Assembly (NCBI GenBank): GCA_003566875.1
Contig: PXBQ01000225.1
Span: 1-5,379, forward strand
Source of the DNA: Spirochaetaceae bacterium
Lineage (GTDB): Bacteria; Spirochaetota; Spirochaetia; DSM-27196; PXBQ01
DNA: 5,379 bases
Direction: 5' to 3'
Of this stretch, positions 1 to 5,379 are shown in pieces. The notes under the pieces were generated by a model. The model searched no databases, was not told the DNA's origin, and saw only the letters and a program-made list of their open reading frames with translations. Position 1 is the stretch's first letter; every line of letters begins with the position of its first letter. The translations under genes and the position numbers were made by a program.

Positions 1-110
1 ACGGAATTCCGCCGATCACACCCGCCGTGCTCAGCGCTTCTGATTGATATCCAGCCGCAAATCAAACCTGTGCAATTCCGCGCGAGCCGAACTGCACCCA
101 AAGGACTCGC
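1..110. other. Leader region upstream of the helicase gene
   Basis: No gene is supported here. One + frame ends in a TGA at 41-43 and another in a TGA at 45-47, so the last codons of an upstream gene could lie in the first 40 bases, but 13-14 codons are too few to identify anything. A TTGATA at 44-49 resembles a -35 box, but there is no convincing -10 at the right distance (TGCAAT at 71-76 would need a 21-base spacer). The helicase promoter is therefore unresolved and may lie left of the window. Confidence 0.4.
101..105 (+). promoter_or_regulatory. Shine-Dalgarno site of the helicase gene
   Basis: AAGGA lies five bases before the ATG at 111. This fixes the helicase start, and that start also places the N-terminal aromatic residue and Q motif at the usual distance from the beginning of the protein. 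It is the only clear ribosome binding site among the three + strand genes in the window. Confidence 0.75.
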
Positions 111-1598
111 ATGTCTCATACCACATTTCCCGAAACAAGTTTCGCGGAACTCGACCTCATCACTCCGATCTTGGAGGCCCTTCGAACCGAAGGGTACGAA
201 ACACCGACCGAAATCCAGGCGCGCGCGATCCCCGTCCTGTTGACGGGGCAAGACCTGCTCGGAACGTCGCAGACCGGGGGCGGCAAGACCGCCGCTTTTG
301 TACTACCGATGCTTCAGGCGCTCTCGGTCGCGCAACAGAAGGAACGCGTCTTTGAAGAGCCTCCCGCGGCCCATCGGCCGTCGAACGGGAAAAACCTCGA
401 CAAACGACGGAGCGGCAAGGGCGGCTCCCGGTTTCAGAGCCCCCTCGACCGGTTACCGGGACGCCCTGGGCGGATCGTGCAGGCACCCGCGCGACCGAGC
501 GCGTTGATTCTCGCGCCGACGCGGGAGCTAGCGGTTCAGATATCCGAGAGCGTTCGTGCGTACGGCGCGCGGCTCAAGATCCGTCACACCGTCGTGTACG
601 GCGGCGCGTCAAAAGTCGGCCAGGAGCGCGAGCTAGGCCGACAGCCCGAGGTACTCGTCGCAACGCCGGGCCGCCTGCTCGACTTCATCAATGAGAAAAA
701 GATCATCCTCGAAGAGGTTCGGTATCTCGTTCTCGACGAGGCCGACCGGATGCTCGACATGGGGTTTATCCCGGACGTTCGTCGAATCGTCGCGATGACC
801 GCGAAGAACCGGCAAACCGCGATGTTCTCGGCGACGATGCCGCGCGAGATCGCCGATCTCGCCGCGGGGATCCTGACGGATCCCGTGCGGGTGCAGTGCG
901 AAAGCGGAAGCATGACCGTCGTCGCGATCGACCAATCGGTGATGTTCGTGAATCAGGACGACAAGCTCGATCTTCTCGTGAACCTCATCGAGAAGCACCA
1001 GATGTACAAGGCACTCGTGTTCACGCGCACGAAACATCGCGCGTCGCGCATCGCGAAGGCGCTCGGAAAGCTGAACATCGAGAGCGACGCAATTCACGGC
1101 GACAAGACGCAGAGCGCCCGTATGCGCGCGATGGATCGATTTCGCAAGGGCGAGATCCAGGTTCTTGTCGCGACCGACGTGGCCGCGCGCGGCATCGACG
1201 TCGACTCGGTTACACACGTGATCAACTTCGAGATGCCCGCGGAGGCCGAGGCTGAGACGTACGTCCACCGCATAGGTCGCACCGGCCGGGCCGGAGCAGT
1301 CGGCGCGGCAGTCTCGTTCTGCTCACGCGACGAGGTTCGGTCGCTCCGTGCGATCGAAAAACTCACGAACACGACGGTCCGCGTCGAGCGCGACCACGCG
1401 TATCACATCGAGATTCCGACCTCAGCGCCACGCTCAAAAGGCTTCGGCAATCGTCGAAACGGAGGCAGCGGCGGTAGCGGTGGAAACGGCGGCAACTCAA
1501 ACGGCAACGGTTCGGGTGGTCGCGGCGGACAACGGAGCCGGTTCGGCGGCTTCTCAAAACCGTCCGGCGGTGGTAATCCACGGTCGCGCGGGCGCTGA
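111..1598 (+). CDS. DEAD-box ATP-dependent RNA helicase, RhlE-like
   Basis: This is a cytoplasmic ATP-dependent RNA helicase that would unwind short RNA duplexes. Such enzymes act in ribosome assembly, RNA decay or cold adaptation, and the exact role cannot be told here. Visible motifs, in order: Q motif (F11, then GYETPTEIQ at 28-36), motif I SQTGGGKT (53-60), Ia PTRELA (136-141), GG (164-165), Ib TPGR (185-188), DEAD (209-212), SAT (240-242), LVFTRTK (302-308), ATDVAARGID (354-363) and YVHRIGRTGRAG (384-395). Both RecA-like domains are complete. The tail from about 445 to 495 is rich in Gly, Asn, Ser and Arg, as in many bacterial DEAD-box proteins that bind RNA with a flexible tail. Two oddities are a basic insert of about 50 residues (75-127) between motifs I and Ia, and an Ala-Glu repeat before motif VI. 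Family assignment is secure; RhlE-like is a judgement from motif wording. Confidence 0.96.
   Translation: MSHTTFPETSFAELDLITPILEALRTEGYETPTEIQARAIPVLLTGQDLLGTSQTGGGKTAAFVLPMLQALSVAQQKERVFEEPPAAHRPSNGKNLDKRRSGKGGSRFQSPLDRLPGRPGRIVQAPARPSALILAPTRELAVQISESVRAYGARLKIRHTVVYGGASKVGQERELGRQPEVLVATPGRLLDFINEKKIILEEVRYLVLDEADRMLDMGFIPDVRRIVAMTAKNRQTAMFSATMPREIADLAAGILTDPVRVQCESGSMTVVAIDQSVMFVNQDDKLDLLVNLIEKHQMYKALVFTRTKHRASRIAKALGKLNIESDAIHGDKTQSARMRAMDRFRKGEIQVLVATDVAARGIDVDSVTHVINFEMPAEAEAETYVHRIGRTGRAGAVGAAVSFCSRDEVRSLRAIEKLTNTTVRVERDHAYHIEIPTSAPRSKGFGNRRNGGSGGSGGNGGNSNGNGSGGRGGQRSRFGGFSKPSGGGNPRSRGR
333..491 (+). other. Extra basic segment in helicase domain 1
   Basis: Residues about 75-127 lie between the helix after motif I and the strand leading to motif Ia. 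In typical RhlE-like enzymes this loop is short, around 10-20 residues. Here it is rich in Arg, Lys, Gly, Pro and Ser and looks disordered. The reading frame stays intact and motif Ia follows normally, so it is an in-frame insertion and not a frameshift. An RNA- or protein-binding role is only inferred from its charge. Confidence 0.6.
1459..1595 (+). repeat. Glycine-rich low-complexity tail coding region
   Basis: This stretch encodes about 45 residues dominated by GGS, GGN and NGN units followed by RGG-like and Ser-Arg patches, ending in RSRGR. The DNA is a degenerate run of GGC/GGT/GGA with AGC or AAC codons. It is part of the helicase gene and is an expected kind of tail for this family. 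Repeat number may vary between strains. Confidence 0.7.
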
Positions 1599-1610
1599 GA
1601 ACCGACTCCA

Positions 1611-1648
1611 AAAAAGCGCGTAGCACACCGATGTGCTACGCGTTTTTT
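1611..1648 (+). terminator. Intrinsic terminator after the helicase gene
   Basis: A perfect 11-base-pair stem (1617-1627 with 1632-1642) closes a CCGA tetraloop and is followed directly by six T residues (1643-1648). The stop codon of the helicase lies 12 bases before the feature. An A5 run at 1611-1615 precedes the stem, so the structure could also terminate transcription from the opposite strand. It should uncouple the helicase from the genes downstream. Confidence 0.93.
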
Positions 1649-1688
1649 CGTGGCGGCATACTGCATTCCACTCGCCGATTATTTGTTC

Positions 1689-1694
1689 TATAAC
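1689..1694 (+). promoter_or_regulatory. Candidate -10 box before the 637-residue gene
   Basis: TATAAC matches the sigma-70 -10 consensus at five of six bases and sits in the AT-rich end of the gap after the terminator. No good -35 is seen (best is ATTCCA at 1665-1670, 18-base spacer, three of six). Only seven bases separate this box from the ATG at 1702, so a transcript started from it would have almost no leader. A promoter is needed somewhere between the terminator and this gene, which supports the call in part. Confidence 0.4.
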
Positions 1695-1701
1695 GAGATA
1701 G

Positions 1702-3615
1702 ATGAAAAAACGGACGGAACTCGCGGCGTATCGCCCCGACGGCTTCGCGTATCAAGAGTTTTCACAGGAGTTTGTGTCGCGCTTGACGCGCGCGCTGCGT
1801 AAGGAATCGTGGGGGCGCAACTTCATTCAGCTCGCGTGGACGGCCGGACCGGTCACGTACCTAGCGCTCAACGGTGGTTACTTCATCGGTTTCGGCGTCC
1901 CAGCACCCCCGGAACTGTTCCTGTACTTCGGCGGTTACACGATCATCGCGGGTGCCTTCGCGGTTGTCGTGCGCATAGGGTATAACGCGCTTCACGGCGC
2001 CGAAAACGAGCGCATGGAGACCGCGTTGACCGACGTGATGGGAAGGATCCCGGAGCTCATCGCGGAAGCTCGAAACCGCAACCTCGAGACATACGAGGGC
2101 GACGATCGTGTTCTTCTCGCGGCGAAGTACCTGCTCGATAACAGCGACGCCACCGAGCAAATGGTCCAGCAGGCGATTCTCGACCTCACGGGTGACGACG
2201 CTTTGGCGACCGGAGTCCGTTCGATTGAGGTATACCGGCGCGCGGGTTTGTTCGAACGAGTGAGGGATGTACAATCGACGATAGCCGGTCGGCTCGCGTC
2301 GGCTCTTCCGTCGATCGAATTTCGGTCTGAATCGGTCGCCGAGCAGGTCCGACGTCGTTTTGCCGGCGTCGTTGCTCCGAAACATCAAGGCCGCGCCCGC
2401 GTCGAGGGTTTTATCGAGCGTACCCTCGCGGCCGGCGAGAGCGACAGCTACGATCTCATGAGTCTCTCCGATGCCGAGGAGATTTTGACACTGACTTTCG
2501 AGTTTCTCGCGGGAAGATCGTTCACGTACTTCTCTTTGCAGTACGTTGGTGCGCAGTCTTTGCGCGATCTGGAACGGCATCTTGAGCGCGCACGGCGCGA
2601 GCTCCGCGAAGCAATCCACGTACGAAACAGCCGGCTTCGCGTGCTCGCGGAGTACCTCAACGAGTCCGAGGCGATCCATCGCGTTCCCGCCGCGATTCCC
2701 GTTATTCACGCGATCGACGACGTGTACACAAACGTACGACGCGCGGTCGACGACGTTTACTTGGAAATGAAGCGGCGCACCGAAGCAGAGAAACCGCGGT
2801 TCACTCCCGACGAGGCACGGTTCTTCCGATCTCTGATCCATCTTTGGGACGCTCTTCACCGAGCAAACGAGACGGTCGATCGCCGACGCGTGATGCTCGG
2901 TCGAGTACTAAGGGAGTACGAGAAAAGCGTTCGGACGACCCGCAGCGCCGCACGGATCCTGGCACCGCGGCAGACCGGTGACGGGGTCCGCCTGATGCCG
3001 CGCCATATTTCACTCACCGTGACGGAACGCCTACGGCTTGCGTTGAAGGTCGCAGATGTGGTCAACGACACGGCGTTACGCGCACGGTTTACACGCGCAT
3101 CGTCGGCCGACGCGTACGACGCGGGTAGTTTTATGACCCGGGACGGCTACAAGCACCTCGCCGTTTCAACGGCGATTCTTCTCGATCAGATGATCGAACT
3201 CGGAAACGGCGAACTGCAGTCGGCGATCGAGGCCTCCGCCGCTGCGAACATCGGTTCGATCGAGGCCGGCCTGTCACGAGAGACGCGGATTGGGTGGGGC
3301 GTCGCGCTCGTACGTGAAATAAACAACGATGTCGGTACGGCAGCCGGGCGTCTTGTCGCGAGTCTCGCGTACTACCACGGTATGCGAATCACCCCCGAGG
3401 CAATCGACCATCTCGTCGGGGAGTACGGCGCTCAAGAGACATTGCTCCGCCGTTTCTCGGTCGACAACTCTCCGTCGGAACCAACTTCGCCGCCGCGATC
3501 ACTCGAGAGCCTTAACCGGCAGTTTCTTGATATCCAGCCCCTGCCCCGAACGTATCACGCGGTCTCGGAGAAGATGCAACGTCGCGGGCGCGATCGTGAG
3601 CGCACCGGCCGTTGA
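1702..3615 (+). CDS. Uncharacterised membrane-anchored helical protein
   Basis: I do not recognise this 637-residue protein. Residues 1-40 are polar and basic. Two hydrophobic stretches follow, about 42-66 and 71-93, separated by a Pro-rich turn (VPAPPE), which suggests a membrane hairpin with both ends in the cytoplasm. There is no signal peptide. The remaining 540 or so residues are soluble, charged and mostly helical, with a coiled-coil-like stretch near 285-315 (LERHLERARRELREA) and a conserved-looking block at 98-150 just after the hairpin. No catalytic motif, nucleotide-binding loop or repeat is visible. The C-terminus is basic and looks disordered. The ATG at 1702 is the first after the terminator, but has no clear Shine-Dalgarno site. 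Coding is supported by codon use matching the neighbours and by a single long uninterrupted frame. A scaffold or membrane-associated regulator is possible but unsupported. Confidence 0.85.
   Translation: MKKRTELAAYRPDGFAYQEFSQEFVSRLTRALRKESWGRNFIQLAWTAGPVTYLALNGGYFIGFGVPAPPELFLYFGGYTIIAGAFAVVVRIGYNALHGAENERMETALTDVMGRIPELIAEARNRNLETYEGDDRVLLAAKYLLDNSDATEQMVQQAILDLTGDDALATGVRSIEVYRRAGLFERVRDVQSTIAGRLASALPSIEFRSESVAEQVRRRFAGVVAPKHQGRARVEGFIERTLAAGESDSYDLMSLSDAEEILTLTFEFLAGRSFTYFSLQYVGAQSLRDLERHLERARRELREAIHVRNSRLRVLAEYLNESEAIHRVPAAIPVIHAIDDVYTNVRRAVDDVYLEMKRRTEAEKPRFTPDEARFFRSLIHLWDALHRANETVDRRRVMLGRVLREYEKSVRTTRSAARILAPRQTGDGVRLMPRHISLTVTERLRLALKVADVVNDTALRARFTRASSADAYDAGSFMTRDGYKHLAVSTAILLDQMIELGNGELQSAIEASAAANIGSIEAGLSRETRIGWGVALVREINNDVGTAAGRLVASLAYYHGMRITPEAIDHLVGEYGAQETLLRRFSVDNSPSEPTSPPRSLESLNRQFLDIQPLPRTYHAVSEKMQRRGRDRERTGR
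1827..1980 (+). other. Predicted membrane hairpin of the 637-residue protein
   Basis: This region encodes residues about 42-93, two hydrophobic segments rich in Gly, Ala, Val, Phe and Tyr with a short VPAPPE turn. Arg39 lies before the first segment and Arg91 at the end of the second, consistent with both ends facing the cytoplasm by the positive-inside rule. This is read by eye and not computed. Confidence 0.6.
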
Positions 3616-3640
3616 CACGTCGAATCGTGTCCGGTATCAC
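3612..3640 (+). promoter_or_regulatory. Candidate promoter for the permease gene
   Basis: A perfect TTGACA (3612-3617) overlaps the TGA stop of the upstream gene. Seventeen bases later comes TATCAC (3635-3640), four of six to the -10 consensus. A second -10-like sequence, CATAAT (3643-3648), is closer to consensus but at a 25-base spacing. Initiation from the 17-base arrangement would fall a few bases before the GTG at 3650, giving a nearly leaderless message. The alternative is simple read-through from the 637-residue gene. Confidence 0.3.
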
Positions 3641-3649
3641 GTCATAATA

Positions 3650-5119
3650 GTGTTTCGCCCGAAGATACTGACGTCATTTTCCGGATACTCGCTGCGACAG
3701 TTCGCTACCGACTCGTTTTCCGGATTGATCGTCGGAGTGATCGCCGTTCCGCTCTCGATTGCGGTTGCGGTCGCGTCCGGCGTCACGCCGCAACAAGGAC
3801 TCGCGACCGCGGTCATCGCGGGCATCGTCGTCGCGGTCTTCGGCGGTGGGCCGGTTCAGGTCTCGGGGCCGACCGGGACCTTCGTCGTGCTCGCGTACGC
3901 GATCGGAGCGAGGTACGGATACGCGGGGCTTGCGCTCGCGACGATGATGGCGGGCGTGATCCTCGCGCTCATGGGCATCGCGCGTTTCGGGCGAGTAATT
4001 CAGTACGTGCCGTACCCGGTCGTGATCGGTTTTTCATCCGGCATCGCAACGGTGATCCTGGTTTCTCAGGTCGGCGATCTGCTCGGGCTGTCTCTGGTCG
4101 GTGCTCCGCCCGACGCGATAGCGCGGATCGCCGCGTATTTTGGCGCGCTCGACCGGATTTCGATAATCGACACGCTGATCGCGTTAGTGACGATCGGGAT
4201 ACTCGCGGGATGGAAGTACGTCTCGCAGCGCGTGCCGGCTCCACTCGTCGCGATCCTCGTCGTGACCCTTCCGGTCGCGCTCTTTGATCTGCCCGCCGTG
4301 ACGATCACGACACGGTTCGGCGGCCTGCCGCGCGGAATACAGTGGTACGGCTTTCCGCCGGTCTCGTGGGAGCTGATCCGGGAGCTTTTCATCCCCGCGT
4401 TTACGATAGCGCTGCTGTGCGGAATCGAGAGCCTCTTCACCGCGGTCGTCGCCGACGGTATGGTCGGCGACCGGCACGATCCGAACACGGAACTCATCGC
4501 CGAGGGAGCCGCGAACTTCACGGTTGCACTTTTCGGCGGAATCCCGGCGTCGGGCGCGATCGCGAGAACCGCGACGAACGCGAAGAACGGCGGCAGAACT
4601 CCGGTCGCCGCGATCGCAAACGCTCTCGTCGTATTTCTTACGATCTCAATCCTCGCGCCGCTCGCGGGCTATATCCCAATCGCAGCGCTCGCGGGCGTAC
4701 TCACCGTGGTCGCGTATAACATGGCCGAGTGGCGATCGTTCGCGGCTCTCGCGAAGGGCCCGAAGAGCGACATGATCGTCCTGCTCTCGACGTTCTCGCT
4801 CACCGTGCTGGTCGATCTCTCGGTCGCGATCCAAGTCGGCATGGTTCTCGCGGCGTTCTTGTTCATGCGCCGCATGAGCATCGTCGCGCAGGTAACGGTC
4901 ACGAGGGCGGACGAAGAGTCCACGCTCGGCGACGACGGGTCCGAAATTATGCCACATGTATTCGGCACGGTAGGTATCCAGCGTAAGAAAGTTTTTATGC
5001 CCGCCGCCGAATACGGGATGGGCAATTACCGATACTCCCCCCACCCTGTGTATCATATTAAGGGCTTCCCGGGGGGTTATTCTCAGCTTTCTCACAAAAG
5101 CCGGACAGCCTTCCCCTAA
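3650..5119 (+). CDS. SulP-family anion permease, STAS domain lost at junction
   Basis: This is an inner-membrane transporter of the SulP (SLC26-type) family, which moves sulfate, bicarbonate or related anions; the substrate cannot be chosen here. Family marks: DSFSGLIVGVIAVPLSIAVAVASG (21-44, broken here only by its run of codons), GGGPVQVSGPTGTF (65-78), ESLFTAVVADGMVGDRHD (260-277) and FGGIPASGAIARTATN (295-310). The membrane domain ends near FMRR (405-408). Family members usually continue into a C-terminal STAS domain of about 100 residues, and this one does not. From about base 4946 (residue 433) the frame runs on to a stop at 5119 through sequence antisense to another gene, so the last 58 or so codons are probably not native. 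I chose the GTG at 3650 because MFRPKIL matches the usual start of the family. A GTG at 3596 would add 18 residues and overlap the upstream gene by 20 bases. Neither has a good Shine-Dalgarno site. Confidence 0.92.
   Translation: MFRPKILTSFSGYSLRQFATDSFSGLIVGVIAVPLSIAVAVASGVTPQQGLATAVIAGIVVAVFGGGPVQVSGPTGTFVVLAYAIGARYGYAGLALATMMAGVILALMGIARFGRVIQYVPYPVVIGFSSGIATVILVSQVGDLLGLSLVGAPPDAIARIAAYFGALDRISIIDTLIALVTIGILAGWKYVSQRVPAPLVAILVVTLPVALFDLPAVTITTRFGGLPRGIQWYGFPPVSWELIRELFIPAFTIALLCGIESLFTAVVADGMVGDRHDPNTELIAEGAANFTVALFGGIPASGAIARTATNAKNGGRTPVAAIANALVVFLTISILAPLAGYIPIAALAGVLTVVAYNMAEWRSFAALAKGPKSDMIVLLSTFSLTVLVDLSVAIQVGMVLAAFLFMRRMSIVAQVTVTRADEESTLGDDGSEIMPHVFGTVGIQRKKVFMPAAEYGMGNYRYSPHPVYHIKGFPGGYSQLSHKSRTAFP
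4946..5010. other. Probable chimeric junction
   Basis: Left of about 4946 the sequence is high-GC and encodes a permease on the + strand. Right of about 5010 it is lower-GC and encodes a PHP-domain protein on the - strand. Between them neither frame matches its family well: the + strand no longer looks like a STAS domain, and the - strand, after AHPVFGGG, no longer looks clearly like PHP. No repeat, tRNA or integrase marks the site. The exact breakpoint cannot be set; composition favours 4946-4950. Confidence 0.7.
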
Positions 5120-5379
5120 AAAATTGTCAAAAGCCTCCCTGTGATTTTTCACATAACCGGTCTGTACCAGGCAGCGGGCAAAATGCATCCTGCTTATTGA
5201 ACCGATATTGGCCATTGAAAAGAGCATCTGTTCATCCAGGTGCACCCCCATATCCCGGAGCTTATTTAATATATGGTAAGCCCTTCTTTCCCTGGCCTTC
5301 TGAAAAACATTAAGCTTGTGCTGGAACCACTTGTTCTCCCAGTTTATATAATAACCGACAAGATGAATCTCTTTGGAAT
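4949..5379 (-). CDS. PHP-domain phosphoesterase, internal fragment
   Basis: The minus strand is open from the right edge of the window (codons from 5377). It encodes an internal part of a PHP-domain metal-dependent phosphoesterase of the TrpH/YciV type, whose known members act on nucleoside 3',5'-bisphosphates or on RNA 5' ends. Visible features are EIHLVGYYINWEN near the start of the fragment, a charged helix with ARERR, the SISRMHFARCLVQTGYV block (the family's GRPHxA-like histidine motif), EAFDNFLGEG, and ITPREALNMIHRVGGVSVIAHP, whose AHP (5015-5023) is a metal-site motif. The N-terminal HxH metal motifs lie off the window. After AHP only VFGGG and perhaps a few more residues look native. 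The frame remains open to 4646, but that part is only the antisense of the permease. The gene is therefore cut by the window edge at its start and by the junction at its end. Confidence 0.8.

Noticed and set aside
298..507. Short + strand frame inside the helicase insert region, considered as a sign of frameshift
   Set aside because: The main helicase frame is intact on both sides of the insert, so no frameshift is needed. The other frame gives an Arg-rich shadow.
633..1268. A 211-codon open frame on the minus strand within the helicase gene
   Set aside because: Antisense to conserved DEAD-box motifs; its His/Arg/Val-rich composition is that of a shadow frame.
1861..2859. A 332-codon open frame on the minus strand
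   Set aside because: It lies wholly antisense to the 637-residue gene, shows no domain, and long antisense frames are common in high-GC DNA. The + strand frame spans the whole region with a membrane hairpin and normal composition.
44..3539. A 13-base exact repeat (ttgatatccagcc) at 44-56 and 3527-3539
   Set aside because: One 13-base match in over 5 kb is within what chance allows, and neither copy sits in a comparable context or beside a mobile element.
3329..3649. An ATG at 3329 as the start of the permease
   Set aside because: It would overlap the upstream gene by 287 bases, and the added residues are Arg/Ser-rich shadow sequence with no likeness to the permease family.
4556..4617. GCGATCGC palindromes at 4556-4563 and 4610-4617, like the cyanobacterial HIP1 element
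   Set aside because: Only these copies were noticed, both inside Ala/Ile codons of a GC-rich gene where GCG-ATC-GC arises easily. They are not frequent enough to indicate a cyanobacterial host.
3330..5379. A defence, CRISPR or mobile-element system
   Set aside because: No transposase, integrase, direct-repeat array, toxin-antitoxin pair or nuclease is visible. The PHP fragment alone does not indicate a defence system.

Overview
The window reads as a piece of high-GC bacterial chromosome or metagenomic contig joined to an unrelated lower-GC piece. A hand count of one 60-base line in the permease gene (4741-4800) gives about 65% GC. Three lines near the right end (5101-5160, 5161-5220, 5281-5340) give 47-48%. 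The host phylum cannot be named from these genes. Bacterial gene structure is clear: a Shine-Dalgarno-led gene, an intrinsic terminator, and tightly packed same-strand genes.

Layout. Bases 1-110 are a short leader with no gene I can support. A DEAD-box RNA helicase of the RhlE-like type (111-1598, +) carries all the usual helicase motifs, an extra basic segment between motifs I and Ia, and a glycine-rich tail. A textbook intrinsic terminator (1611-1648) closes it. After a 53-base gap comes a 637-residue protein of unknown function (1702-3615, +) with an N-terminal two-helix membrane hairpin and a long helical, probably cytoplasmic body. Thirty-four bases later, or with a 20-base overlap if an earlier GTG is used, comes a SulP-family anion permease (from 3650, +). 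Its membrane domain is complete but it has no STAS domain.

At about 4946 base composition changes. The sequence to the right is best read on the minus strand, as the middle of a PHP-domain phosphoesterase (about 4949-5379, open at both ends). The permease frame breaks off where its STAS domain should begin, and the PHP frame loses family resemblance at the same place. I therefore interpret 4946-5010 as a chimeric or recombination junction, most likely an assembly artefact, although a real rearrangement cannot be excluded from sequence alone.

The helicase is transcriptionally separated from what follows. The unknown membrane protein and the permease may be co-transcribed, or the permease may have its own promoter. 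Nothing visible ties the three + strand genes into one pathway, and I see no mobile element, CRISPR array, tRNA or rRNA. The most novel item is the uncharacterised 637-residue protein; the most important caution is the junction.
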